NCBI RefSeq assembly: GCF_902729405.1
Contig: NZ_LR746496.1
Coordinates: forward strand, 2,108,001-2,172,000
Length of the DNA: 64,000 nucleotides
Direction of reading: 5' to 3'
From: Acididesulfobacillus acetoxydans
Lineage (GTDB): Bacteria > Bacillota > Desulfitobacteriia > Desulfitobacteriales > Desulfitobacteriaceae
Shown: piece after piece, positions 18,185 to 26,016 of the stretch
Layout: the number at the start of each line of letters is the position of its first letter
Numbering within the stretch: position 1 is the first letter of the stretch
The notes under the pieces: generated by a model
Told to the model about the DNA's origin: nothing
What the model saw: only the letters and a program-made list of their open reading frames with translations
The model's database searches: none
Made by a program: the position numbers and the translations under genes

Positions 18185-18225
18185 GGAAAAGCCAAGTCTT
18201 GGACATACCAAGGCATGGCTTTTCC
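18185..18225 (+). terminator. Hairpin terminator candidate
   Basis: GGAAAAGCCA (18185-18194) pairs with TGGCTTTTCC (18216-18225), and the loop itself contains CTTGG/CCAAG. Followed by TCTTTCC. Likely ends the UPF0180 transcript after the repeat array. Confidence 0.5.
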
Positions 18226-18432
18226 TCTTTCCGGTCACTTCGGATAAGTGGAGCAGAGGATGCCGCTTGCCTTTCGGGTTCGTCGTGTTCCGCAGTGCGA
18301 GTCCGGTTGACCTGATGCCCAAAATGCCATTACGACCTCTTGGTTTACTGTATCGCCATCATATCGCCCTACTAAGTCCACCGGGAAAGTTATGTTAAAA
18401 GGCGAAAATGGACCAAGTGGATTATTCTGCCA

Positions 18433-18438
18433 TATAAT
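18433..18438 (+). promoter_or_regulatory. Possible -10 box of the Tyr/Pro-rich gene
   Basis: A perfect TATAAT lies 37 bases upstream of the start codon at 18475; no convincing -35 was seen. Confidence 0.3.
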
Positions 18439-18474
18439 ACAGTGGAATAAGTGCGAGAGAGAGGAGGAATTCTT

Positions 18475-18636
18475 ATGGCTTTCGCCTTGCTGCCTTTGGG
18501 GGCCGGTCTCTTCGGGTTCGGTTTGGGTACTATCTATGGCGCTTCTCTGCACCCTTATCCTTACGCCTATCCCCCCCCGCCCTATGCCTACCCTTATCCC
18601 TATCCCTACCCATATGGTGGATACCGACGCTGGTAG
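18475..18636 (+). CDS. Small Tyr/Pro-rich protein, unknown
   Basis: The 53-aa product has a hydrophobic, glycine-rich first half (ALLPLGAGLFGFGLGTIYG) and a second half made of repeated Tyr-Pro and Tyr-Ala-Tyr-Pro units, ending GGYRRW. A strong GAGAGGAGG ribosome site precedes the ATG. Short Tyr/Pro/Gly-rich proteins of this build are frequent in the spore coat or crust of Firmicutes, so a spore-surface role is a guess from composition only. Codon use follows the repeat. An 84-bp tandem array begins nine bases after the stop. Confidence 0.6.
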   Translation: MAFALLPLGAGLFGFGLGTIYGASLHPYPYAYPPPPYAYPYPYPYPYGGYRRW

Positions 18637-18644
18637 CGGTCTCG

Positions 18645-18975
18645 GGGACAAGTGCAACCTCGGAAATCTGCCTGCGCTGACGCTTGGCACAAGCCGGGTT
18701 TTCTTTGCCCCTGCTCTGGGGCGTGGGTGGGACAAGTGCAACCTCGGCTTTTGCCTGCGCTGACGCTTGGCACAAGCCGGGTTTTCTTTGCCCCTGCTCT
18801 GGGGCGTGGGTGGGACAAGTGCAACCTCGGAAATCTGCCTGCGCTGACGCTTGGCACAAGCCGGGTTTTCTTTGTCCCTGCTCCGGGGCGTGGGTGGGAC
18901 AAGTGCAACCTCGGAAATCTGCCTGCGCTGACGCTTGGCACAAGCCGGGTTTTCTTTGCCCCCTGCTCTGTCTGG
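18645..18975 (+). repeat. 84-bp tandem repeat, four copies
   Basis: Copies start at 18645, 18729, 18812 and 18896, each opening with GGGACAAGTGCAACCTCGG; the second unit is one base shorter. Each unit contains TGCGCTGACGCTTGGCACAA and a GGGTTTTCTTTG run. Because 84 is a multiple of three, several frames on both strands stay open through the array and give repetitive false genes. I see no ribosome site for any of them. Confidence 0.95.
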
Positions 18976-19050
18976 GTGTGCGTTTTTGGTGGAGGTGTGG
19001 TATAGTCAGGGACAGAGATTTTGGCCTGTTTGGGCAGAGCGGAGGTTCGT

Positions 19051-20328
19051 ATGCCGGGTAAAGTTTACTTAAAGAGAGACCGAAAGAAGAGATTGGAACA
19101 AGGGCATCCCTGGGTCTACAAAAGCGAGATCGAACGGATGGAGGCGCTTGAAGAGAAGGATGACCTGGTACAAATCGTAAACCACGAAGGGCATTTTTTA
19201 GCCCGAGGTTTCTATAATCCGCACTCGCAAATTGCGGTAAGAGTTGTCGACTACCGTGAAGAGAGTGTCGTAGATCAGGAGTGGTTTGAACGAAGAATCC
19301 AAGCGGCCTGGGAACGGCGGAAGCGGCTGCTGCCGGGGATACGGTCCTGTCGGGTGGTCTACGGAGAAGCTGATTTTCTGCCCGGCTTAATCGTGGATAA
19401 ATATGAAAACGTGTTGGTTGTACAAATTCTCGCCGCCGGTATGGATCGGCGCAGGCTCTGGATTTTCGCGGCCCTGCGAAAAGTATTTGATCCCAAGGGA
19501 ATCTACGAACGGGATGACGTTCCGGTGCGGCGGCTGGAAGGGTTGGAAGAACGCAGCGGCTTTATTGGGCAGGAGTTCGAAACGACGCTCATTATCGAGG
19601 AGAATTCCCTGCGGATCGCCGTGGATGTTGCCGAAGGGCAAAAAACGGGCTACTTCTTTGACCAAAGGGAGAACCGGACCCGCTTGCAGCCATTTATGAC
19701 CGAATGGGGACACAAGCGCGGAATTACAGTGGAGGCGGACGGGCAAGCGGTTGATGCCAAAGGAAGACCTGTCAAAAATCCGTTTTGGGACGGAGCGGAG
19801 GTCCTGGATTGTTTTTCTCACACCGGCGGATTTATGCTCCATGCCTGTCTGTACGGGGCCAAGAGGGTGACCTGCGTGGATATCTCGGAAAAAGCGCTTA
19901 AGACCGCCAGGGAAAATGCCTTGACCAATGGTTTCTTGCACAGGACGGAGTTTGTATGTGAGAACGTATTTGATTATCTCCGCCAGCAAGTGGAGGCTGG
20001 GCGCAAGTGGGATGTTGTTATACTCGATCCGCCGGCCTTCGCCAAGAACCGCCAAGCTCTGCCGGGAGCGGTGCGCGGCTATAAAGAGATCAATCTTCAG
20101 GGAATGAAACTTCTTCGCCCCGGTGGAATACTGGTCAGTGCCTCTTGTTCATACCACCTCAGCGCGGAGAAATTTCTCAGTCTCGTGCAAGACGCGGCGG
20201 TCGATGCCAAGAAAGTTCTCCGGTTGGTGGAATTTCGCCGGGCGGGCTTGGATCATCCCGTTCTGGTGGGCAGCCCGGAAACCGACTACCTGAAATTCGG
20301 AATTTTTGAGGTGCTGGAACGGCGCTGA
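19051..20328 (+). CDS. rlmI: Class I rRNA (cytosine-C5) methyltransferase, RlmI-like
   Basis: The 425-aa protein has the RlmI layout: an N-terminal PUA domain (residues 1-75, KVYLKRDRKKRLEQGHPWVYKSEI), a linker domain, and a C-terminal Rossmann methyltransferase with the SAM motif EVLDCFSHTGGFMLHAC and the motif IV DPPAFAKNR. RlmI methylates 23S rRNA at C1962 in E. coli; the catalytic Cys lies in SASCSYHLS. The gene starts at 19051 with GCGGAGG upstream. An insert of about 20 residues (HKRGITVEADGQAVDAKGRP) lies before the SAM motif. Exact target site in this organism is inferred. Confidence 0.88.
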   Translation: MPGKVYLKRDRKKRLEQGHPWVYKSEIERMEALEEKDDLVQIVNHEGHFLARGFYNPHSQIAVRVVDYREESVVDQEWFERRIQAAWERRKRLLPGIRSCRVVYGEADFLPGLIVDKYENVLVVQILAAGMDRRRLWIFAALRKVFDPKGIYERDDVPVRRLEGLEERSGFIGQEFETTLIIEENSLRIAVDVAEGQKTGYFFDQRENRTRLQPFMTEWGHKRGITVEADGQAVDAKGRPVKNPFWDGAEVLDCFSHTGGFMLHACLYGAKRVTCVDISEKALKTARENALTNGFLHRTEFVCENVFDYLRQQVEAGRKWDVVILDPPAFAKNRQALPGAVRGYKEINLQGMKLLRPGGILVSASCSYHLSAEKFLSLVQDAAVDAKKVLRLVEFRRAGLDHPVLVGSPETDYLKFGIFEVLERR

Positions 20329-20330
20329 GG

Positions 20331-20429
20331 GGAGAGCGGCACCGGATGGTGAACGGCACGATGGAAGAGCGGCACTGGAGGATCGACGGCACGACGGAAG
20401 AGCGGCACTGGAAGGTCGACAACGCTGAG
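20331..20429 (+). repeat. 33-bp tandem repeat behind the methyltransferase gene
   Basis: Three consecutive 33-bp units start with GGAGAGCGGCAC, GAAGAGCGGCAC and GAAGAGCGGCAC, beginning two bases after the stop codon. The end of the third unit (ACGCTGAGG) resembles the gene's own last codons and stop (GGCGCTGAGG), suggesting that the array grew from the gene end. Confidence 0.85.
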
Positions 20430-20500
20430 GGCTCTGTCGGAGCGATTACAGAAACGTAGCCGATCGGATCGGGCGTAAAATTCACCCCGGTTTGCTGTGT

Positions 20501-20528
20501 TTGCAAATTGGCATGTTTCGCTTATAAT
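20501..20528 (+). promoter_or_regulatory. Sigma-A promoter of the Fur-family gene
   Basis: TTGCAA at 20501-20506 and TATAAT at 20523-20528 with a 16-base spacer, 66 bases before the start codon. Confidence 0.55.
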
Positions 20529-20593
20529 AAAATGTGAGATTCGCTGACGGTGTCCGCGGGAATAGGTTGGGTGATTGAGGAGGGGGTTGCCGT

Positions 20594-21064
20594 ATGTCGG
20601 AGAGGTCTCAGGAAACGGATGCGTTTGCCGATGTTTGTAACCAGTTGCGCAATCACGCTTATAAGTTGACCCCTCAACGTCAAACTATTCTCAAAATCTT
20701 TCTGGAACAGGGCAGCGGGCATTTGAGTGCCGAAGAGATCTATCAACTGGTAAAGCCGCATTATCCGGACATCGGCTTGGCAACGATTTATCGCACCTTA
20801 GATATTCTGGCTGATCTGGGCATTTTGCAGAAAAACGATTTCGGTGACGGACGCAGCCGTTATGAATTCAGCCGGCGGGATGAGCATCACCACCATCACT
20901 TGATTTGTCTGCGATGCGGGAGTGTATCGGAATTTGATGATGACCTTTTGGAATCCTTGGAAACGATGATTGCGAAACGCAATAAGTTCAAAGTCGTGGA
21001 CCATGTCTTGAAATTCTATGGCTATTGCAGCAAGTGCCAGGAAGAATTGAAGCGGGATGTTTGA
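20594..21064 (+). CDS. Fur-family metal-dependent repressor
   Basis: Fur-family regulators bind DNA as metal-loaded dimers and repress iron uptake, zinc uptake or peroxide-response genes. This 156-aa protein has the N-terminal winged helix (LTPQRQTILKIF, with PDIGLATIYRTLDIL as recognition region) and the C-terminal dimer domain with DEHHHHHLICLRCG. Two CxxC pairs (Cys105/108 and Cys145/148) form the structural zinc site. The extra N-terminal ~20 residues are a little longer than in B. subtilis Fur. Sequence does not decide between Fur, Zur and PerR. The start at 20594 has GGAGGGGG upstream. Confidence 0.92.
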   Translation: MSERSQETDAFADVCNQLRNHAYKLTPQRQTILKIFLEQGSGHLSAEEIYQLVKPHYPDIGLATIYRTLDILADLGILQKNDFGDGRSRYEFSRRDEHHHHHLICLRCGSVSEFDDDLLESLETMIAKRNKFKVVDHVLKFYGYCSKCQEELKRDV

Positions 21065-21393
21065 GCGATCGGGCGTCCGGGCCTGAGCGGGGTACGGACT
21101 GTAATCATAGCGGGGGAAAGAGTGCAGAGAATGTTCCTTATATCTGCCGCCGTTTAGCCATGTTAAAAAAGGTGCTTTCGGACACGTTGCTGTAACCGGG
21201 TCAAGAGAGAATACTGAAATATCGGATTGAAATATGGCGGAGGCTGAGCACAACCGGGGATATTTAAGCGGAAACGCGAGCGGGCTGCCGCTTGAAGCCG
21301 AAAGTTGGCGTACGGTTTTTTAAAAATAAGGAGGATATTCGGTAGGGGGCCACGAATTAGGGACATGGAAGAAAATGTAAGGAGGAAGGAGCC
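21065..21393. other. Intergenic stretch before the TPR gene
   Basis: About 330 bases with no recognisable gene. A polypurine ribosome site (GGAGGAAGGAG) ends it. I found no clear promoter, terminator or structured RNA. Confidence 0.4.
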
Positions 21394-22554
21394 ATGTCCC
21401 ATCCTTTGGTCTCAAAAACCGGTGACGAACGCAGGCAAGTGCCTGTTTTCTGGCGTGAGTTCAAAGCCAATGTTCTGTCTTTGCGCGGCAAGAACGATGA
21501 AGCGATAGAGGTTTGGGTAGAACTGCTGAGGTCGGATTTGCCCCGGCCGCAGTTTCAAATTGTAGAAAAACTGATTAAGGCCCGGGTGTACGTTGAAGCA
21601 AAAGAGTATCTGGAAAAGCTTGTCGAGAAGCCCGGAGGGGACCTGGGTGAAATCAAATACCAATTGGCGAGAAGCTGCCTCGGCCTGGGATTGGTGCAGG
21701 AGGCGAAAGAGGCCATTGAAGAAGCGCTGGAGGTTTGTCCCGAAAAAGCCGCCTACTGGAGTACTTTAGCGGACTGTCAGTTGGAACAGGGAGAATGGAG
21801 ATTGGCGGCGGAAGCGCTGGACAAATCGTTGCGTGCGGACCCCAAACAGGCGGAGACAGTCTTCCGCCTCGGTACGATATATTCTTACAACGGGGAGTAC
21901 GCCGAGGCCCTGCGTTGTTTTTCCGGCGCTTGTCAACTTCAGCCGCGTAAGGTCGGGTATTGGGAAATGAAAGCGGAAATGCATTTAGAACTCGGGCAGA
22001 TCAGGGAGGCGTGCTTTTCCTACAAGCAAGCTTTACGCTACTGTGCCGACCCGGAAATCATGGCCCGCACCGCTTATTGCTATGTCCAATTGGATGAAAT
22101 TGAAAAAGGAACACGCTATTATGAGAAGACCCTAAAACACGAGCCGGATCATTATGACAGTCTCTGCAATCTGGCCGCCATCTATCAGAATCAGGGTCGG
22201 TCCAATGAAGCACTCAGGCTCTTGGAACGGGCCCATAGCATTTTCCCGAATGATGCTATCCTTCTCAATAATCTGGCCTATATCATGGTACATCTGGGCC
22301 GGACCCGCAAGGCGCAGGAGTATTATCAGGCCGCGCTCAGCCTCACTCCGCAGCACCCGCTCATTCTCTATAATTTGAGTGTGTGTCTGGCAAGCAAAGG
22401 CGAATGGAATGGAGCAATTGAGATCATCCAACAGTTGCTGGAAATCGATCCGGATCATTCGGATGCTTGGGCACTCCTGGGGAATATTTATGATGAGATC
22501 GCCGAGCCGGAATTAGCGATTGACTGTTTCAACAAAGCACTGAAGCTTGCCTAA
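21394..22554 (+). CDS. Tetratricopeptide repeat protein
   Basis: The 386-aa protein consists almost wholly of TPR units of 34 residues, about nine from residue 25 to the end. Examples are AAYWSTLADCQLEQGEWRLA, AILLNNLAYIMVHLGRTRKA and DAWALLGNIYDEIAEPELAI. TPR solenoids bind partner proteins; no catalytic domain, signal peptide or membrane segment is seen. The partner is unknown. The ATG at 21394 follows GGAGGAAGGAG. A terminator follows about 90 bases downstream, so it appears monocistronic. Confidence 0.85.
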   Translation: MSHPLVSKTGDERRQVPVFWREFKANVLSLRGKNDEAIEVWVELLRSDLPRPQFQIVEKLIKARVYVEAKEYLEKLVEKPGGDLGEIKYQLARSCLGLGLVQEAKEAIEEALEVCPEKAAYWSTLADCQLEQGEWRLAAEALDKSLRADPKQAETVFRLGTIYSYNGEYAEALRCFSGACQLQPRKVGYWEMKAEMHLELGQIREACFSYKQALRYCADPEIMARTAYCYVQLDEIEKGTRYYEKTLKHEPDHYDSLCNLAAIYQNQGRSNEALRLLERAHSIFPNDAILLNNLAYIMVHLGRTRKAQEYYQAALSLTPQHPLILYNLSVCLASKGEWNGAIEIIQQLLEIDPDHSDAWALLGNIYDEIAEPELAIDCFNKALKLA

Positions 22555-22641
22555 CAAAAAGTTGCGTTTCACAGGGCGCACGATTTGCTATTATTTACAT
22601 TTTGACTTCATTTTAACATTTCATATAAAAAGATTTCACGG

Positions 22642-22667
22642 GAGCGCGGCGAGGCGCTCTTTTTTTG
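22642..22667 (+). terminator. Intrinsic terminator of the TPR gene
   Basis: GAGCGC and GCGCTC pair around a GGCGAG loop, followed by seven or more T residues. Confidence 0.85.
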
Positions 22668-22709
22668 AGGCAACCGGTCGCCCAAGTGGCGCGCGGCGTC
22701 AAAGGCAGT

Positions 22710-22737
22710 TTGCTTTTGGGGCCAAAAATGTTAGAAT
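22710..22737 (+). promoter_or_regulatory. Candidate promoter of folE
   Basis: TTGCTT at 22710-22715 and TAGAAT at 22732-22737, spacer 16 bases. Weak but well placed downstream of the terminator. Confidence 0.4.
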
Positions 22738-22876
22738 GGAATCTAAAATGTAACAATTTATCACTGAGTGGATATAGCCGACCGGGCTCCGTCTGCCGTC
22801 AGCCGTCCGGCCGTTGGGGGCGTACGCGGCGGGGTCTCGGAGAGAAAAGGGCAGAAAAAAGGGAGATGTTGACAAC

Positions 22877-23443
22877 ATGGATATGGCAAAGATTGAGGAA
22901 GCGGTGCGGATGATTTTGGAAGGGATTGGCGAGGATCCGGACCGGGAAGGACTGGTGGATACACCCAAACGAGTGGCCCGAATGTACGAGGAAGTTTTCT
23001 CGGGATTGCACGAGGATCCCAGTGAACACCTGAAAGTGCAATTTTCCGAGGATCATGAAGAGATGGTGATTGTCAAAGATATTCCGCTTTACTCTATGTG
23101 CGAACATCATTTAATTCCGTTTTACGGTTTTGCGCATGTGGCTTACATTCCGCGCAAAGGCAAGATTACCGGACTTTCCAAATTGGCGAGGGTGGTTGAG
23201 GGGTATTCCAAGCGCCCGCAGTTGCAAGAACGGTTGACTTCCCAGATAGCGGACTCTATTATGAAGATGTTGGAGCCGCGCGGGGTGTTGGTGGTCATTG
23301 AAGCCGAACACATGTGCATGACCATGCGCGGCGTGAAAAAACCCGGCTCGAAGACACTGACATCCGCTGTACGCGGGATCTTCAAGAGCAGTGAGGTCAC
23401 TCGGGCGGAAGGTTTTGCTTTGATTCACGGAAACCGTCCCTGA
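22877..23443 (+). CDS. folE: GTP cyclohydrolase I, zinc type
   Basis: FolE opens the purine ring of GTP to form 7,8-dihydroneopterin triphosphate, the entry to folate (and queuosine) synthesis; it acts as a cytosolic decamer. The 188-aa protein contains all zinc and catalytic motifs: [29 protein letters not shown] and [17 protein letters not shown]. Length is normal. The ATG at 22877 has a GGGAG site 11 bases upstream; an upstream in-frame start lacks a ribosome site. No other folate gene is adjacent. Confidence 0.95.
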   Translation: MDMAKIEEAVRMILEGIGEDPDREGLVDTPKRVARMYEEVFSGLHEDPSEHLKVQFSEDHEEMVIVKDIPLYSMCEHHLIPFYGFAHVAYIPRKGKITGLSKLARVVEGYSKRPQLQERLTSQIADSIMKMLEPRGVLVVIEAEHMCMTMRGVKKPGSKTLTSAVRGIFKSSEVTRAEGFALIHGNRP

Positions 23444-23801
23444 AGGACGGAACGGTAAAACCTCGCTTGACCGGGAATATTTCAGGGACTTGGAGCCATC
23501 GAAGTATAACAGGGCAATCCCTTCAGCCTTCGGAGTATTCTGGAGTCAGAGCAAGTTGTGCGAGAAAGAGGACAAGGCTTAGGCGTAAGAGTCTGGATGT
23601 TGCAGCTTTGGAGCGAGGACCCATCAGAGCGCAGTCAACTGTAGGTTCATAGCCGACTATAAGTTCAGGGTAATGGTCGACGAGGCGGGAGGTGGGAAGC
23701 GAACCCCGGAACTTCACCGAGAAGCTTCCCGCTTTTGGTAAAGCGTAGAGGGCCAGTGCTCCGGTCTGCAGGAAGATTGATTGAAGATTGGATGATAGTC
23801 G
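23444..23801. other. Intergenic stretch, possible terminator only
   Basis: This 358-base gap has no recognisable gene. GGGAAGC at 23694-23700 and GCTTCCC at 23724-23730 followed by GCTTTT may be a terminator. Nothing else stands out. Confidence 0.4.
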
Positions 23802-24002
23802 ATGGATGAAAGTATGGGACATTCCTCAAGGGATGAGGTCCGCGGAAAACTGGCCTTAATCGCAACACAAAAACTATCTGCCAACCCGGAATTGTACAAG
23901 GTCGTGGACTTTCTTAACAAGTCTTTAAAAGATTACCATGTCATGTTTGGGCTGTCCAAGAAAGATGACAGGATGACCATCTCGATTTACGAAGTGGAAT
24001 AG
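23802..24002 (+). CDS. YpmA-like small protein (DUF4264 family)
   Basis: The 66-aa protein matches the YpmA/DUF4264 family of Firmicutes. The core reads LIATQKLSANPELYKVVDFLNKSLKDYHVMFGL, followed by a short beta strand (MTISIYEVE). Function is unknown. The start at 23802 has only a weak ribosome site; an in-frame ATG at 23814 is possible. The stop is directly followed by a palindromic mini-element. Confidence 0.7.
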   Translation: MDESMGHSSRDEVRGKLALIATQKLSANPELYKVVDFLNKSLKDYHVMFGLSKKDDRMTISIYEVE

Positions 24003-24003
24003 G

Positions 24004-24146
24004 TGAGTGAACTGGTTTAGCAGAAGCTGAACATCACGATAGTGTCCTGTGGACACTATCGCCGAACCGCAAGCTTTCAAAGAATACTTGTGCGGTGAAG
24101 ATGACTTCCCACTTGCAGAAGCGGGAGTCTTACGATTGGATAAAGG
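24004..24146 (-). mobile_element. Palindromic IS200/IS605-like mini-element, copy C
   Basis: Opposite orientation to copies A and B. It starts with GTGAGTGAACTGGTTTAGCA and the GCTGAACATC end, contains the ATAGTGTCC/GGACACTAT hairpin and a section shared with copy B, then the CCCACTTGC/GCGGGAG hairpin and ends TTGGATAAAGG. The last GG run merges with the ribosome site of surE, so the insertion may influence surE expression. Confidence 0.6.
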
Positions 24147-24153
24147 GGTCACC

Positions 24154-24915
24154 ATGGAGATTTTGCTTACAAATGACGACGGTTTTTTTGCGCCCGGATT
24201 ACAGACCCTCTTTGAAGTAATGGTTAAGAGTCCCGAAGATACGGTTTCCATCGTTGCCCCCGACAGTCAGCGCTCTGCCAGCGGTCATTCCATTACTCTG
24301 TTTGACCCGCTTTTTGTGACAGAGCACCCGCTTTCCGGTTCCGGTTACGGCTATGCCGTACGAGGAACTCCTTCCGATTGCGTTAAACTGGCCGTCGAGG
24401 GGGGGATTGTCCCTAAACCGGATCTGGTCATTTCCGGGATTAACCAGGGGCCGAATTTGGGCACGGACATTTTTTACTCGGGCACCGTAGCGGCTGCTAT
24501 GGAAGGCGTGCTGGCCGGTATACCGGCTATCGCGGCGTCTTTGGCGAGTTTTGATTTCACGGATTTTGAGCCGGCGGCCCGGTGGCTGGCAAAGCATGTG
24601 ACAAATATTACCGCCCGCTTTTCCACCGGTCTGCTCAACGTCAATTTTCCCGGTTCGCCGGGGGACGAATGGAAAGGTGTGCGTGTCACTCGCTTAGGCC
24701 GTGCCGTTTACGAAAACGTGTTTGAAAGTCGTCTGGATCCGCATGGCCGCCGTTATTTTTGGCAGGGAGGAACGCTGATCCCGGAAACGGATCCGGATAC
24801 TGACGTGGCCGCAATCCATGCCGGGTATGTGACCGTAACCCCGATGCACAGCGACCTGACGGACTATAAAAAACTCGAGGAATGGCAGGGACGGGGAGCC
24901 GGAACGTTCGAGTGA
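24154..24915 (+). CDS. surE: 5'-nucleotidase SurE
   Basis: SurE is a metal-dependent nucleoside 5'-monophosphatase linked to stationary-phase survival. The 253-aa protein begins with the invariant ILLTNDDGFFAPG; DSQRSASGHSITL and ISGINQGPNLGTDIFYSGTVAAAMEG are the remaining active-site segments. Length and motifs are normal. The ATG at 24154 follows AAAGGGG, part of which is contributed by the preceding mini-element. It is probably transcribed together with the YpmA-like gene or from within the element. Confidence 0.95.
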   Translation: MEILLTNDDGFFAPGLQTLFEVMVKSPEDTVSIVAPDSQRSASGHSITLFDPLFVTEHPLSGSGYGYAVRGTPSDCVKLAVEGGIVPKPDLVISGINQGPNLGTDIFYSGTVAAAMEGVLAGIPAIAASLASFDFTDFEPAARWLAKHVTNITARFSTGLLNVNFPGSPGDEWKGVRVTRLGRAVYENVFESRLDPHGRRYFWQGGTLIPETDPDTDVAAIHAGYVTVTPMHSDLTDYKKLEEWQGRGAGTFE

Positions 24916-25279
24916 GAGGTGAGTCTTACGCGCTCGCTTTCTCAAGCGAGCCTTTTATCAATATTGGGCAGATGTCTTCAATCCGCGCCTTCAGCCTCTC
25001 TTTACAGCCGTAGGGCCGGAGAGGTTGGATGGGTTAGAAAACAAGCGGCAGGGCTTTAGCCGTAGTGGAGTGTCACTGAATAGAGGATATGAAGAACTAA
25101 AAATTGTAAAGAGAGGAGTACAGTTTTGCCGCACTCCTCTTTCTTTGACTGATTGTGAAAGTCCTTTACCATCCGGCGCGCAATACCCTCTCTGATTTCT
25201 CTTTTTCGGCTGGACACGGGCTAGAAAAAGTGGCACCATAGGGGGTGGAGCAACAGGACGAGGGGGTGAAATGCAGTCC
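24916..25279. other. Intergenic stretch with a mobile-element end fragment
   Basis: About 360 bases. The segment around 25053-25078 (GGGCTTTAGCC then GTAGTGGAGTGTCACT) closely matches 11791-11815 behind mini-element A, so it may be an isolated IS200/IS605-like right end. A short GAGCG/CTCGCTT... inverted repeat near 24930-24955 may terminate surE. Confidence 0.4.
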
Positions 25280-25507
25280 TTACAGGGTACCGCCCTTGAG
25301 GGAGTCTTCAGCCCTACGAATCATGGCTTTGACCATACTGCCGCCGATTCGTCCACCCACGTGGCCGCATTCTCTGGAGGTCATGTTGGCCCAACCCTGG
25401 CTTTGAATTTTCTCGGTTAACCCGAGCTCATTGGCGACCTCCCATTTAAAATCGTCCAAGACAGATTGGGGCAGGATGCCGGCGTTGCGGTTAGAATTAC
25501 GAGCCAT
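25280..25507 (-). CDS. Alpha/beta-type small acid-soluble spore protein
   Basis: SASPs coat DNA in the dormant spore and protect it from UV and heat, then are degraded at germination. The 75-aa protein matches the alpha/beta SASP pattern: an N-terminal Asn-rich start (MARNSNRN), LDDFKWEVANELGL and the DNA-binding CGHVGGRIGGSMVKAMIRRAE near the C-terminus. The start at 25507 follows GGAAAGGAGATG, so I reject a longer reading. Its presence shows the organism sporulates; expression would be by forespore sigma-G. Confidence 0.88.
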   Translation of the reverse strand: MARNSNRNAGILPQSVLDDFKWEVANELGLTEKIQSQGWANMTSRECGHVGGRIGGSMVKAMIRRAEDSLKGGTL

Positions 25508-25680
25508 AAATGAAGCATCTCCTTTCCTTCCATCTGCTTTGGGACTCTTGCTTTGAGACATTATCATCCGTGGGACAATTCTAGTTTAAGCAGAAGCAAG
25601 GTTTTTATAGCGCTAAATTTCTGGCGGTTATTAATCCTTTTGCTAGTTTTAAATCCTTTTGGTAACGGAGGAAGCAAGAC

Positions 25681-25932
25681 ATGTCAATTACCACTTTTTT
25701 GTTCTACTTCATTGTTTTCATCTTCGTTTTTTCTTCTCCTTCGTTGCGCAAGAGGTTTAAAGGCAGGGGACTCTTACTTGTGGTGGGTATTCCGGCCGTA
25801 CTGGCGCTGGTCATGATGGTGCTCACGATCATTAAAGTCTACGTCATCTATAAGCTGTGGATTTTGGTTTTTGCCGGGGTGACGGTCTATTTGTCTTATT
25901 TGGAGTGGGGACGTGCCGGAAGACGGAAGTGA
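25681..25932 (+). CDS. Small membrane protein, unknown
   Basis: The 83-aa protein has three hydrophobic segments (residues 4-19, 31-50 and 53-72) and a basic C-terminus (WGRAGRRK). Ribosome site GGAGGAAGCAAG precedes the ATG. I do not recognise a family. It lies divergent from the SASP gene and convergent with the acyl-CoA ligase genes. Confidence 0.5.
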   Translation: MSITTFLFYFIVFIFVFSSPSLRKRFKGRGLLLVVGIPAVLALVMMVLTIIKVYVIYKLWILVFAGVTVYLSYLEWGRAGRRK

Positions 25933-26016
25933 GAGCATAGGGCTTATCACTCTGTCTTTTTGCCCTATCAGGTCCCCGTGCCGCATAGCGGCACCACTAA
26001 TCCATGGAACGAGTAG

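Noticed and set aside
18645-19061. Several open frames on both strands through the 84-bp repeats
   Set aside because: They exist only because the unit is a multiple of three; no ribosome sites and no known protein features.
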